This document shows positions 19,277-27,979 of a stretch of DNA of 64,000 nt, piece by piece; the first letter of the stretch is position 1, and every line of letters begins with the position of its first letter. This stretch comes from Legionella sp. PC1000 (GTDB taxonomy: Bacteria > Pseudomonadota > Gammaproteobacteria > Legionellales > Legionellaceae), in NCBI RefSeq assembly GCF_014109805.1, contig NZ_CP059400.1:3867001-3931000 (forward strand). Direction: 5' to 3'. The position numbers and the translations under genes were made by a program. The notes under the pieces were generated by a model. The model did no database searches and was not told the DNA's origin. It worked only from the letters and a program-made list of their open reading frames with translations.

Positions 19277-20008
19277 ATGTTAACTCGTGTCATTGTTAAT
19301 GGATCCAAAGGCAAAATGGGCTCTCTAGCCTGCGAAACCCTGCAAAACCATAAAGAATTTGAATTAGTTGCACAACTTGGCAAAGAAGATGATTTGGCTC
19401 AAGCCATCAAAGATACTAAACCTCAAATTGTTGTTGATCTAACTCGCGCAGACTGTGTTCATCAAAATAGCCTCACAATTATCGAGCACGGTGCACATCC
19501 TGTTATTGGGACATCTGGACTCCTTCCAGACCAAATTAAAGAATTAACCGCTTTATGTGAAAGCCGCCGCCTGGGTGGAATTATTGTACCTAATTTCTCT
19601 ATTAGCGCGGTTTTGATGATGCTCTTTGCCGCCAAAGCTGCTGAATACTTACCTGAGGTAGAAATTATTGAAGCACATCATCAACAAAAGCTGGATGCAC
19701 CGTCTGGAACTGCCTTAAAAACCGCTGAAATGATTGCTGCGGCACGAAAGAACCCTAAGAACAAATTGAATCTCAAAGAATTAATTCCTGGTGCCCGTGG
19801 AGGGGAACACTGCGAGGTCAACATTCATTCCTTGCGTTTGCCTGGCATAATTGCCCGCCAACAAGTCATTTTTGGCAGTGTAGGTGAAACACTAACCATT
19901 ACCGATGACTGCATTGATCGACGGAGCTTTATGCCTGGAATTATTTTGTCATGTCAGAAAGTTACAGGATTATCTACATTGATCTATGGACTTGAGCACC
20001 TACTTTAA
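19277..20008 (+). CDS. dapB: 4-hydroxy-tetrahydrodipicolinate reductase
   Basis: A 243-residue reductase of the lysine/diaminopimelate pathway, using NAD(P)H. The N-terminus VIVNGSKGKMGSLACE is the dinucleotide-binding loop. The catalytic region EIIEAHHQQKLDAPSGTALKTAE carries the DapB signature with its histidine pair, lysine and the SGTA substrate loop. The C-terminus is normal. The ATG at 19277 has an AAGGAG Shine-Dalgarno. It follows the small membrane protein gene. A palindromic repeat after the stop separates it from the convergent sidP gene. Confidence 0.95.
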   Translation: MLTRVIVNGSKGKMGSLACETLQNHKEFELVAQLGKEDDLAQAIKDTKPQIVVDLTRADCVHQNSLTIIEHGAHPVIGTSGLLPDQIKELTALCESRRLGGIIVPNFSISAVLMMLFAAKAAEYLPEVEIIEAHHQQKLDAPSGTALKTAEMIAAARKNPKNKLNLKELIPGARGGEHCEVNIHSLRLPGIIARQQVIFGSVGETLTITDDCIDRRSFMPGIILSCQKVTGLSTLIYGLEHLL

Positions 20009-20017
20009 CTGCAGCTG

Positions 20018-20080
20018 AGTGAAGCGAAGCGCAACTCGGGAGTTAATTTAATATTGACCCGGGTTGCACTTCGCTTCCCC
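20018..20080. repeat. MITE-like palindrome, family B copy 1
   Basis: Arms AGTGAAGCGAAGCGCAAC-CGGG and CCCGGGTTGCACTTCGCTTC are imperfect complements around an AT-rich centre. A related palindrome lies at 24247-24326. The location between the convergent dapB and sidP stops would also suit a bidirectional terminator. Confidence 0.7.
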
Positions 20081-20087
20081 TTGGTGT

Positions 20088-22556
20088 TTAGTGATAAACA
20101 GGGACCTCATTAAGATGCGACTCTTTGGACTTTTTAAACAAGCCGCTCCATTCATCTACTGTCGTTCCAACCAATTCAGCAAAACTAGAATGTTCATTTG
20201 ACTTTAAAAAGCCACGCAAACGTCCATAAACTGAATTAGTTGCTTCAGTGCGGCTTTCATCGGACTCAGGTCGTTCTGATGCAATATGGAGAATCTTTTC
20301 AACCCGAACAATATTATCTTTCCCAGAAGATGGATTCAGCATTAAATCAAAAATTTTCTGTATCCCATCAGGACTGGCCTGCGGCTCAGAAAAGAATACT
20401 GCAGACCAACGTGAACTCGAATCTATTGGAACAAACAGGCTTTTCTCATTGATTAATGGATGTAAGGCATCATAAAGCCGATTACAATTTGTTTTCCCTA
20501 ATTGTCGAGCAACCAAACGACAGAGCAGTGTATTTCCAGGCAGTAAATATTCTTTTACTTTTTTAGAACCGCCAATAAAAATATTTTTCACTTCGTTATC
20601 TGTTGCCGCCCTGTCATCATCTTTAAGCGCGCGCTCATTATCCAGACGTTTTTTAATTTCATTGGCTATATCCTCTGGTAAATACCAATCCGGTGTTTTT
20701 ATTCCCTCGGATCCCGGTGCATTATGCCCCGCGTGTTCATGATGATGACGACTCATATACAGATCCGCAACCAAGGAAACAAAACGAATGCGATTTTCTT
20801 TATCCGGAAGTTCATCAAATACAGGCCAGCTTCCATAGAGCTCTTTATACAGAATCATGGCATCAGTATGAATAAGCTCTATAGCCTTCCTATCCTTGCC
20901 GCTCACACAAGAACCGTAGGAATGGCCGCCAATGGTCAAAATAATCAGCTGCTCCAAAGAACTCAAAAACAATTCTCTGCCAGCATAATCAAAAATCGTC
21001 GCAGTCCCTGGTTTTGACTCTAAAACACTTTTATATTGTTCCAAAAGTGTCTGTAGTCCTGGGGTCGAAGAAACATATTTTTTCGCAACAGCCAATAAAT
21101 TCAAACTATCTTTATCACTCGACGGAGTATAATAAAGGCGTTTTGCTATGTTATAGGGATGATTGTTTTGGAGGATTGTTTGGGTTTTTGCCCGCCGTTC
21201 TACAGCAGCTCGCGCTAATTTATATAGCTCCAAATCCGGAGGTAATGTTGGCAAATAATCCGTTATCAATGTCGGTACATAATCTGCTGCATGAATTGGA
21301 CTAATCAGTGTTTGTAATATAGCAAGTTGCTCTGACTTGGCATGCTCCATCACTTTAGCAAGATTTGAATCGCTATGGCGCTGTTGCACCGCCTCAGGCC
21401 ATTCTAATCCATCGCGTGTGGCAATGTGGCTCGAGCGATATCGCTTCTTTGACAACTCACGAATTTCTCCATTACGTTTCACCGCCAATAAACTATGTGC
21501 AGCATAATTTGCAGGCAAGGGCAGCGTTCGATGGCGGCTGGATAAAAAGGTAACCGCATCTTCTTCCCGCTCGAACCCTTTAAGTGCATGCTCCAGAAAA
21601 AACTGCTGATGATGAGGTAATACCCAGTACCATTGGGGGATGCTTGAAATTTCTCCCACTGAGTCTGCACATTCCCGTTTAAAACTCTCAGAGGTCAGCA
21701 ATATTTTAAACTGAGCTAAGTTTTTATCCAAAGTATGAGGATCAGCTGCCAAAATGCGCATCATTTCCCTCAGATGTGGGCTCAGCTGATTAAACCAGGC
21801 AGGAAGTGGCGAAGATCCCGTAGCAATTTGTTGTAGGTCTGTAGGCAAACTGAGTGCTTTCTTTTTTATTGATTTCCAGTTGAGTAAGAAATCATTAAAA
21901 TCATGAACCGCATCCGTAAGGCTTACGATTTTTCGATCCAGATTGCAAAAATAAGCTTGTTGATGCTCATTAAGAGTATAAAACCAGGGTGGAGTTTTCG
22001 GATGTCCTTCTTTTTTTATTTGCTTTAATTCATTGATAAATTGATCGTAGTAAGGAGGAAGTGACTCGTCGAGCTGGATAATATAGTCTGAATCTTCTCC
22101 CAACTTCATTGGCGTTAATGTTGCCAGATCATAGCGCCCCTGACGCATTACGTCATATTGCTCCGCCTCGTTCAAGAGCTCGATTGCTTCTTTGATAGAA
22201 GTACCCCATGCCAAAGCAATCACTTCAATTAATTTGGCGGTATATCTTTCTAGCTCCTTATGCAACTCATCCATTGAGCCTTTTGCTTCGAGCGCGCTGT
22301 CTTTACATTCAGTTATATAACCTTCTAAAGTGCTTTTGGTTAAAAAGCTGCTCTGCGGAGATAATGGGTATGCATCAAGAAGAAAAGAGAACGCATTTCG
22401 AAGACTATTAACCCGGCGCACATAACTGCGGTGATTATCGGGCTTCTGATGGTAAGTTTCTAGAATATAGCCAGGAAAGCGAACTTCTAAGGCCTGGAGC
22501 ACTTCAGATGTTAATTCGGTACCATAAGGCACACGTAAAATAATTCCTTTTCCCAT
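20088..22556 (-). CDS. sidP: SidP-like phosphoinositide phosphatase, Dot/Icm effector
   Basis: An 822-residue protein matching the length of the Legionella effector SidP, a phosphatase that removes the 3-phosphate from PI(3)P and PI(3,5)P2 on host membranes. The CX5R active-site loop is visible as C550-VSGKD-R556 within GGHSYGSCVSGKDRKA. The gene lies next to mmsA, as sidP (lpg0130) does in L. pneumophila as I recall. The rest is soluble and helical, consistent with the known N-terminal catalytic and appendage layout. The C-terminal tail has no clear E-block. The assignment rests on the motif, the length and the neighbours; I did not align sequences. It is monocistronic and convergent with dapB. 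Confidence 0.85.
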   Translation of the reverse strand: MGKGIILRVPYGTELTSEVLQALEVRFPGYILETYHQKPDNHRSYVRRVNSLRNAFSFLLDAYPLSPQSSFLTKSTLEGYITECKDSALEAKGSMDELHKELERYTAKLIEVIALAWGTSIKEAIELLNEAEQYDVMRQGRYDLATLTPMKLGEDSDYIIQLDESLPPYYDQFINELKQIKKEGHPKTPPWFYTLNEHQQAYFCNLDRKIVSLTDAVHDFNDFLLNWKSIKKKALSLPTDLQQIATGSSPLPAWFNQLSPHLREMMRILAADPHTLDKNLAQFKILLTSESFKRECADSVGEISSIPQWYWVLPHHQQFFLEHALKGFEREEDAVTFLSSRHRTLPLPANYAAHSLLAVKRNGEIRELSKKRYRSSHIATRDGLEWPEAVQQRHSDSNLAKVMEHAKSEQLAILQTLISPIHAADYVPTLITDYLPTLPPDLELYKLARAAVERRAKTQTILQNNHPYNIAKRLYYTPSSDKDSLNLLAVAKKYVSSTPGLQTLLEQYKSVLESKPGTATIFDYAGRELFLSSLEQLIILTIGGHSYGSCVSGKDRKAIELIHTDAMILYKELYGSWPVFDELPDKENRIRFVSLVADLYMSRHHHEHAGHNAPGSEGIKTPDWYLPEDIANEIKKRLDNERALKDDDRAATDNEVKNIFIGGSKKVKEYLLPGNTLLCRLVARQLGKTNCNRLYDALHPLINEKSLFVPIDSSSRWSAVFFSEPQASPDGIQKIFDLMLNPSSGKDNIVRVEKILHIASERPESDESRTEATNSVYGRLRGFLKSNEHSSFAELVGTTVDEWSGLFKKSKESHLNEVPVYH

Positions 22557-22726
22557 CGATTAATTTCCTTAACTACTTACCCCGATTCAAAATTACGCCG
22601 ATGCAGAGCGATTCAAAAAGAGGTTATTTTAGTCCTAATCTCTTCGTTATTATTGTATAAATAATTCCATGAAACAATTACAATAATCACTTAATTTGAT
22701 AAAAATAATAAAAAGGAGTTTTGCAA

Positions 22727-24223
22727 ATGAGCTACATTGTTCAACATTATATTGGTGGCCAATTAATCAATGAGAATACTACAAGTCACTCTATTTATAA
22801 CCCTGCTCTGGGAGAAGTGATCGGTCAAGTTCATTTTGCATCTAAATCACTTTGCGATAAAGCAATTGCCACTGCCAAAGAGGCAGGACTGGGGTGGGCA
22901 CAAACCCCAGCAATTAAAAGAGCACGAATCCTTTTTAAGTTCCGCGATTTATTAGAAAAAAACCAACAGGATCTCGCACGCATCATCACGCGCGAGCATG
23001 GTAAGACTTTAGACGATGCCAAAGGTTCTGTAGCACGCGCTATCGAAGTGGTGGAGTTACATTGCGGCCTGGTCAACCAGCTGCAAGGAGATTTTTCCGC
23101 TGACGTAACCAATGGAATTGATTGTCATACATTAAGACAACCCATAGGCGTGTGCGCGGGCGTGTCTCCTTTTAATTTCCCAGTTATGGTTCCTGTATGG
23201 ATGATGATTCCCGCGATTGCTTGCGGCAACACCTTCATCTTGAAACCATCAGAACAAGATCCTTCTGCCCCTGTCCGTTTATTGGAGTTATTAAGTGACG
23301 CCGGGTTGCCCAATGGCGTTGCCAACTGCGTGCATGGTGATAAAACAACCGTAGACTACCTACTTGCCCATCCGGATATTGCTGCCTTTACTGCAGTTGC
23401 TTCTACACCTGTTGCCCAACACATTTATGCCACAGCCACATCTTATGGAAAACGCGCACATACATTTGGTGGTGCGAAAAACCATTGCATCGTAATGCCT
23501 GATGCGGATTTAGATCAAGCTGCTGCTGCAATTGTAGGTGCAGCATATGGTTCTGCTGGCGAACGATGCATGGCCATTTCCGTCGTGGTTGCTGTAGGGG
23601 AACATACAGCTGATGCCTTAATTGCAAAAATGACCCCTCAGATCAAAGCAATGCGCATCAATGCAGGTGATGTCCCTGATACCGATATGGGGCCACTGAT
23701 TAGCGGAGTACACCGAGAAAAAGTCTTGGCAGCCGTAGATAAAGGGATACATGAAGGAGCAAAATTAATCATTGATGGCAGAACATTTAAACATTCTGAA
23801 CACCCACAGGGTTTCTTCATGGGCCCATGTTTGTTTGATCATGTTCATGAAGACATGTCTATTTATCAAAATGAAATTTTTGGCCCAGTTCTAGTGATTG
23901 TTCGTGTGAATCATTTTGATGAGGCGCTTGATCTAGTAAACAGAAACCAGTACGGCAATGGAACTGCAATTTTCACCCGTGATGGATTTAGTGCCCGCGA
24001 ATACAGCCAACGCGTCCAAGTTGGTATGGTGGGGATCAATATTCCTATTCCTGTCCCTGTTGCCAATCATCCTTTTGGCGGTTGGAAACATTCTTCTTTC
24101 GGTGATACCAACATGCATGGACAAGAAAGCATCAATTTCTATACCCGACGCAAAACAGTTACCAGTAAATGGCCTGTGAGCGAAATCAATGAAAGTGCTT
24201 TTATTATGCCAACGCATGATTAA
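22727..24223 (+). CDS. mmsA: Methylmalonate-semialdehyde dehydrogenase (CoA-acylating)
   Basis: A 498-residue aldehyde dehydrogenase that turns methylmalonate semialdehyde into propionyl-CoA in valine breakdown. The catalytic cysteine lies in GSAGERCMAIS, as in MmsA rather than in other ALDH families (which have GQxC). The motifs PFNFPVMVPVWM and IFGPVLVI are also typical. The start is the ATG at 22727, which has an AAGGAG site; the frame opens six bases earlier at TTG. It precedes mmsB and acs with a palindrome in between. Confidence 0.95.
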   Translation: MSYIVQHYIGGQLINENTTSHSIYNPALGEVIGQVHFASKSLCDKAIATAKEAGLGWAQTPAIKRARILFKFRDLLEKNQQDLARIITREHGKTLDDAKGSVARAIEVVELHCGLVNQLQGDFSADVTNGIDCHTLRQPIGVCAGVSPFNFPVMVPVWMMIPAIACGNTFILKPSEQDPSAPVRLLELLSDAGLPNGVANCVHGDKTTVDYLLAHPDIAAFTAVASTPVAQHIYATATSYGKRAHTFGGAKNHCIVMPDADLDQAAAAIVGAAYGSAGERCMAISVVVAVGEHTADALIAKMTPQIKAMRINAGDVPDTDMGPLISGVHREKVLAAVDKGIHEGAKLIIDGRTFKHSEHPQGFFMGPCLFDHVHEDMSIYQNEIFGPVLVIVRVNHFDEALDLVNRNQYGNGTAIFTRDGFSAREYSQRVQVGMVGINIPIPVPVANHPFGGWKHSSFGDTNMHGQESINFYTRRKTVTSKWPVSEINESAFIMPTHD

Positions 24224-24246
24224 AGCAATAGATAGGGAATAATCAT

Positions 24247-24326
24247 GTAGCCTGGGTGAAGGTAAAGCCGTAACCCGGGGATTCAGCATTAATAACCCGG
24301 GTTACGCTATGCTGCTCCCAGGTTAC
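24247..24326. repeat. MITE-like palindrome, family B copy 2
   Basis: GTAGCCTGGGTGAAGGTAAA..CCGTAACCCGG and CCGGGTTACG...TCCCAGGTTAC are imperfect complements. It lies between mmsA and mmsB. It is related to the copy at 20018-20080; part of the same end motif (CAGCCAGGCTAC) recurs near 27840. Confidence 0.7.
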
Positions 24327-24360
24327 ATTTGCTACATTTGCACCTTACACGGAGAATTCA

Positions 24361-25257
24361 ATGGCAAAAATAGGATTTGTGGGACTAGGGCATATGGGCT
24401 TACCCATGGCCATCAACCTCGTTAAAGCGGGACATCAGGTCACCGGATATGACCTCCAGCAATCTGCATTACAGCATTTTTCTCAATCAGGTGGTCTTAT
24501 CGCGCAAAACATACATGAAGTCGCCCAAGAAAAAGATGTATTGATTACGATGCTGCAAAATGGGGAACAAGTTTTAAACGTTTGTCATAGCAATAATGGA
24601 TTGTTCCTAACAGCAAAGAAAGGCGCTTTATATATTGATTGCTCTACCATAGACGTCAACAGTGCCCGTGAGCTGCACCACCTGGCCAAACAATACCAGC
24701 TTCACGTGGTTGATGCACCTGTATCTGGCGGGGTAGCCGGAGCAGGAGCTGCTACATTAACGTTCATGGTTGGCGGTGAAGAAGACGCGTTTCATGCTGC
24801 GAAGCCTGTCCTGGGAGCTATGGGGCAAAAAATAATTCACACTGGCGGTGCAGGGAGTGGGCAGGCAGCAAAAATATGCAATAACATGGTTCTGGGGATT
24901 TCCATGATTGCCATTTCGGAAGCCTTTATTCTCGCAGAACACCTGCAATTGTCTCCGCAAAAACTCTTTGAAGTGGTAAGCAATGCCTCAGGACAATGCT
25001 GGGCAATGACCAAATATGCACCTGTTGCAGGCGTTTTAGAAAATGTTCCTGCTAACAATGATTATAAACCTGGATTTGCTGCAGCAATGATGCTTAAGGA
25101 TTTGCTGCTCAGTCAAGAATCAGCACGCTCAGTCAATGTAAACACTCCTTTAGGGGCTAAAGCAACAGCGATTTACCAGCATTTTATTGACCAAGGTCGG
25201 GGCAATTCCGATTTTTCAGCAATTATTAAACTGATTTCCCAAGGTGAAGAGGTATAA
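24361..25257 (+). CDS. mmsB: 3-hydroxyisobutyrate dehydrogenase
   Basis: A 298-residue member of the 3-hydroxyisobutyrate dehydrogenase family, which forms methylmalonate semialdehyde for MmsA. Visible are the NAD loop IGFVGLGHMGLPMA, the substrate motif DAPVSGGVAGAGAATLTFMVGG and the catalytic lysine in GSGQAAKICNNM. Length and order match the family. It sits between mmsA and the acyl-CoA synthetase, so it belongs to a valine/propionate set. The stop and the next start are nearly touching. Confidence 0.95.
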   Translation: MAKIGFVGLGHMGLPMAINLVKAGHQVTGYDLQQSALQHFSQSGGLIAQNIHEVAQEKDVLITMLQNGEQVLNVCHSNNGLFLTAKKGALYIDCSTIDVNSARELHHLAKQYQLHVVDAPVSGGVAGAGAATLTFMVGGEEDAFHAAKPVLGAMGQKIIHTGGAGSGQAAKICNNMVLGISMIAISEAFILAEHLQLSPQKLFEVVSNASGQCWAMTKYAPVAGVLENVPANNDYKPGFAAAMMLKDLLLSQESARSVNVNTPLGAKATAIYQHFIDQGRGNSDFSAIIKLISQGEEV

Positions 25258-25258
25258 T

Positions 25259-27139
25259 ATGCATGCTCATTTGCTCAATCCCAAATTAACCCCAACTGAA
25301 GATTCAATAACCGAATTTTGGTCTGAAGTGGCTCAACAAACCATAGATTGGCTTCAACCCTGGGATACAGTGCTCACCGGGGGTCTAAAACACGGTGATG
25401 TAACCTGGTTTAAAGGTGGAAAATTAAATGTCAGCATGAACTGTTTAGACAGGCATTTACCGCAAAAAGCGAATCAAGCAGCAATTATTTGGGAAGGAGA
25501 TGATCCAACCCAGCACAAAACCCTGACTTTTGCTGAATTACATGCCGAAGTATGCCGCATGAGTAATGTGCTCAAACAGTTAAAGGTAAAAAAAGGGGAT
25601 AAAGTAGCTATCTATTTACCCATGATTCCTGAAGCAGCAATTGCCATGCTTGCTTGTACACGTATTGGTGCGGTACACACGGTCATTTTTGCCGGCTTTT
25701 CCGCCCATGCATTAAGACAACGCATAACTGCCTCCGAATGTACTTGTCTCATCACTGCAAACCATTTCAGTCGAGGCGGTAAAATAATTGATTTAAAGAA
25801 GCAGGTTGATGAAGCATGCTGTGATTTACCCTTGCAGAAGCTCCTCATAAAAACGGGTGATGATTCTGTAGCCTTTGATAAAAATAAAGATTATTGGTGG
25901 CATGAGCTTAAAGACGAAGTAAGTGCCCACTGCGATCCCGAACCCATGGATGCAGAAGATCCATTATTTATTTTGTACACTTCTGGAAGCACTGGGCAAC
26001 CTAAAGGATTAGTCCACACAACCGGAGGGTATCTCGTACAGACAGCGTACACACATCATTTAATCTTTAATTGTCAAGGAGATGAAGTATTTTGGTGTAC
26101 TGCAGATATAGGATGGGTTACAGGGCATAGCTACGTGGTATATGGCCCTCTTTGTAATGGGATTACAACCTTGATTTATGAAGGGGTTCCCACTTGGCCT
26201 AATTCCTCCAGGAATTGGCAAATCATTGATAAGCATCAGGTCAACGTGTTTTATACTGCACCCACGGCGATACGCGCCTTAATGCGTGAAGGCGATGAAT
26301 GGTTAGCTTCCAGTTCCCGCGATTCCTTGCGATTACTGGGATCCGTGGGAGAACCCATTAATCCTGAAGCCTGGCAATGGTATTATCAAAAAGTAGGACA
26401 AAACAGATGTCCAATAGTAGATACCTGGTGGCAAACTGAAACTGGATCAATAATGATTAGTCCCAGAGCCGATGATCTCATTAAAAAACCGGGCTCAGCG
26501 CGTCAACCAATTCCAGGCGTCGTTCCTGTATTACTCAATGAACATGGCCATGAAATAACGGGTACTGGCGAAGGTTTTTTAGCAATCAAATACCCTTGGC
26601 CCTCTATGGCCAGAACAATTGCTGGCGATCACCAACGTTATTGCTTGACCTATTTACATCATGGTTATTACATAACAGGAGATGGTGCAAAACGAGATGA
26701 AGACGGTGATTATTGGATTACGGGACGAGTAGATGATGTAATTAATGTATCAGGGCACCGCTTAGGAACTGCAGAAATTGAAAGTGCTCTGGTGAGCCAC
26801 CCTGCGGTTGCTGAAGCAGCGGTAGTAGGCATCCCCCATGATCTTAAAGGCCAAGGTATTTATGCCTATGTTCTTTTAAAACAGGATTTCACTGCTGATG
26901 ACACGTTGAAAAACCAGTTAATCCAGCAGGTTAATAAAGAAATAGGACCGATTGCAAAACCCGATGTCATTCATATTGTTAATGATTTACCTAAAACACG
27001 CTCGGGGAAAATCATGCGACGTATCTTGCGCAAAATCGCAGGTAAAGAAATCCAGAGCCTTGATGAATTAGGGGATATATCCACTTTGGCAAATTCACAA
27101 ATTGTTGAGAAATTGTGGGAGGAATCGAAGCAATCCTAA
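25259..27139 (+). CDS. acs: Acetyl-CoA synthetase family (AMP-forming)
   Basis: A 626-residue AMP-forming acyl-CoA synthetase. Visible are the P-loop-like ILYTSGSTGQPKG, the DTWWQTETGS motif and the C-terminal PKTRSGKIMRRILRKIA, whose lysine is the usual acetylation and adenylation site. The tryptophan in DTWWQTETG is typical of acetate-specific enzymes, while the mmsA-mmsB context would also suit propionate. I choose the ATG at 25259, just after the mmsB stop with AGAGG before it. Full length relative to Acs (about 650). Repeats follow the stop directly. Confidence 0.9.
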   Translation: MHAHLLNPKLTPTEDSITEFWSEVAQQTIDWLQPWDTVLTGGLKHGDVTWFKGGKLNVSMNCLDRHLPQKANQAAIIWEGDDPTQHKTLTFAELHAEVCRMSNVLKQLKVKKGDKVAIYLPMIPEAAIAMLACTRIGAVHTVIFAGFSAHALRQRITASECTCLITANHFSRGGKIIDLKKQVDEACCDLPLQKLLIKTGDDSVAFDKNKDYWWHELKDEVSAHCDPEPMDAEDPLFILYTSGSTGQPKGLVHTTGGYLVQTAYTHHLIFNCQGDEVFWCTADIGWVTGHSYVVYGPLCNGITTLIYEGVPTWPNSSRNWQIIDKHQVNVFYTAPTAIRALMREGDEWLASSSRDSLRLLGSVGEPINPEAWQWYYQKVGQNRCPIVDTWWQTETGSIMISPRADDLIKKPGSARQPIPGVVPVLLNEHGHEITGTGEGFLAIKYPWPSMARTIAGDHQRYCLTYLHHGYYITGDGAKRDEDGDYWITGRVDDVINVSGHRLGTAEIESALVSHPAVAEAAVVGIPHDLKGQGIYAYVLLKQDFTADDTLKNQLIQQVNKEIGPIAKPDVIHIVNDLPKTRSGKIMRRILRKIAGKEIQSLDELGDISTLANSQIVEKLWEESKQS

Positions 27140-27174
27140 ACAATGCCAATAAATTTCCTCAAAAAATTTTCATC

Positions 27175-27205
27175 CTACGTACCGCGCTTTATGCGCGGTA
27201 TCCAG
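27175..27205 (-). repeat. REP-like palindrome, copy 8
   Basis: CTACGTACCGCGC ... GCGCGGTATCCAG, first unit of the duplication. Confidence 0.85.
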
Positions 27206-27252
27206 AAAAATGTTTTGCTCTACACCTTAGCCCCGCTTCGAAGACTACATCT

Positions 27253-27283
27253 CTGGATACCGCGCATAAAGCGCAGTACGTTG
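27253..27283 (+). repeat. REP-like palindrome, copy 9
   Basis: CTGGATACCGCGC ... GCGCAGTACGTTG, forward, pairs with copy 8. One arm base is mutated (CAG for CGG), and the same change is present in its duplicate copy 11. Confidence 0.85.
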
Positions 27284-27498
27284 GGAGTGCTTAAAAATTC
27301 ATTATGTAAACCATAGATTCCTCTTTAAATTATCAACTAAATGGATAAAGAAATTCGGTACGTAGGAAGTGCTTAAAAATTCGCATGCAAACCATAGATT
27401 CCTCTTTAAATCGTCAACTAAATGAATAAAGAAACTCGGCAAGACTGCCATATTATGGTTTTTCGAAATATGAATAATTTCCTCATAAAATTTTCATC

Positions 27499-27529
27499 CT
27501 ACGTACCGCGCTTTATACGCGGTATCCAG
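27499..27529 (-). repeat. REP-like palindrome, copy 10
   Basis: CTACGTACCGCGC ... ACGCGGTATCCAG, second unit of the duplication. Confidence 0.85.
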
Positions 27530-27576
27530 AAAAATGTTTTGCTCTACACCTTAGCCCCGCTTCGAAGACTACATCT

Positions 27577-27607
27577 CTGGATACCGCGCATAAAGCGCAG
27601 TACGTTG
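27577..27607 (+). repeat. REP-like palindrome, copy 11
   Basis: CTGGATACCGCGC ... GCGCAGTACGTTG, duplicate of copy 9 with the same mutated base, showing that the pair was copied as a block. Confidence 0.85.
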
Positions 27608-27979
27608 GGAGTGCTTAAAAATTCATTATATAAACCATAGATCCTCTTTAAATTATCAACTAAATGGATAAAGAAACTCGTTACGTAGGGAGTGATATAA
27701 AAATTCCTTGTAATACTGGATTTCTCTTTAAATTTGTGATTATCTCAGCATAAAGCAATAAGAGAAAATTTATTTAATAATAATTACTTTTTTGAACTTT
27801 GAGCCTGAAAATCTTGTTCTCTTGAACCTGGACTGGGCTGCAGCCAGGCTACAAAAACACTCGCCCAAAAATTCTCAATTTTTGACCAAATTGTCAAGTA
27901 AATGCAAAAAATGTATTGCTTTATAAGCAAAAAACAATTAAAATTAGTGACGTTTTAGCTATAGGTCAGATCCCCTAAA

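Larger units (their letters stand above)
27151..27700. repeat. Tandem duplication, period 324 bp, with REP pairs
   Basis: The segment starting at about 27151 recurs from about 27475. Both copies hold a reverse and a forward REP, and the spacer TGTTTTGCTCTACACCTTAG. Offsets between matching REP starts are 324 in both pairs. The copies differ at a few bases and then diverge after about 27700. Confidence 0.9.
27140..27979. other. Repeat-rich intergenic region
   Basis: This 840-base gap holds no credible gene. It contains a 324-bp tandem duplication carrying REP pairs, a third partial copy of an ATAGATTCCTCTTTAAAT-type motif, and a stretch near 27825-27850 related to the family B palindrome. The last 130 bases before purL are AT-rich and presumably hold its promoter; I cannot point to boxes with confidence. 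Confidence 0.75.

Noticed and set aside
27422..27640. A 72-residue open frame in the purL upstream region
   Set aside because: Most of it is translated REP DNA within the tandem duplication.
27151..27700. Possible CRISPR array
   Set aside because: Only two long units of 324 bp, with palindromic parts and no short regular repeats and spacers, and no cas genes nearby.
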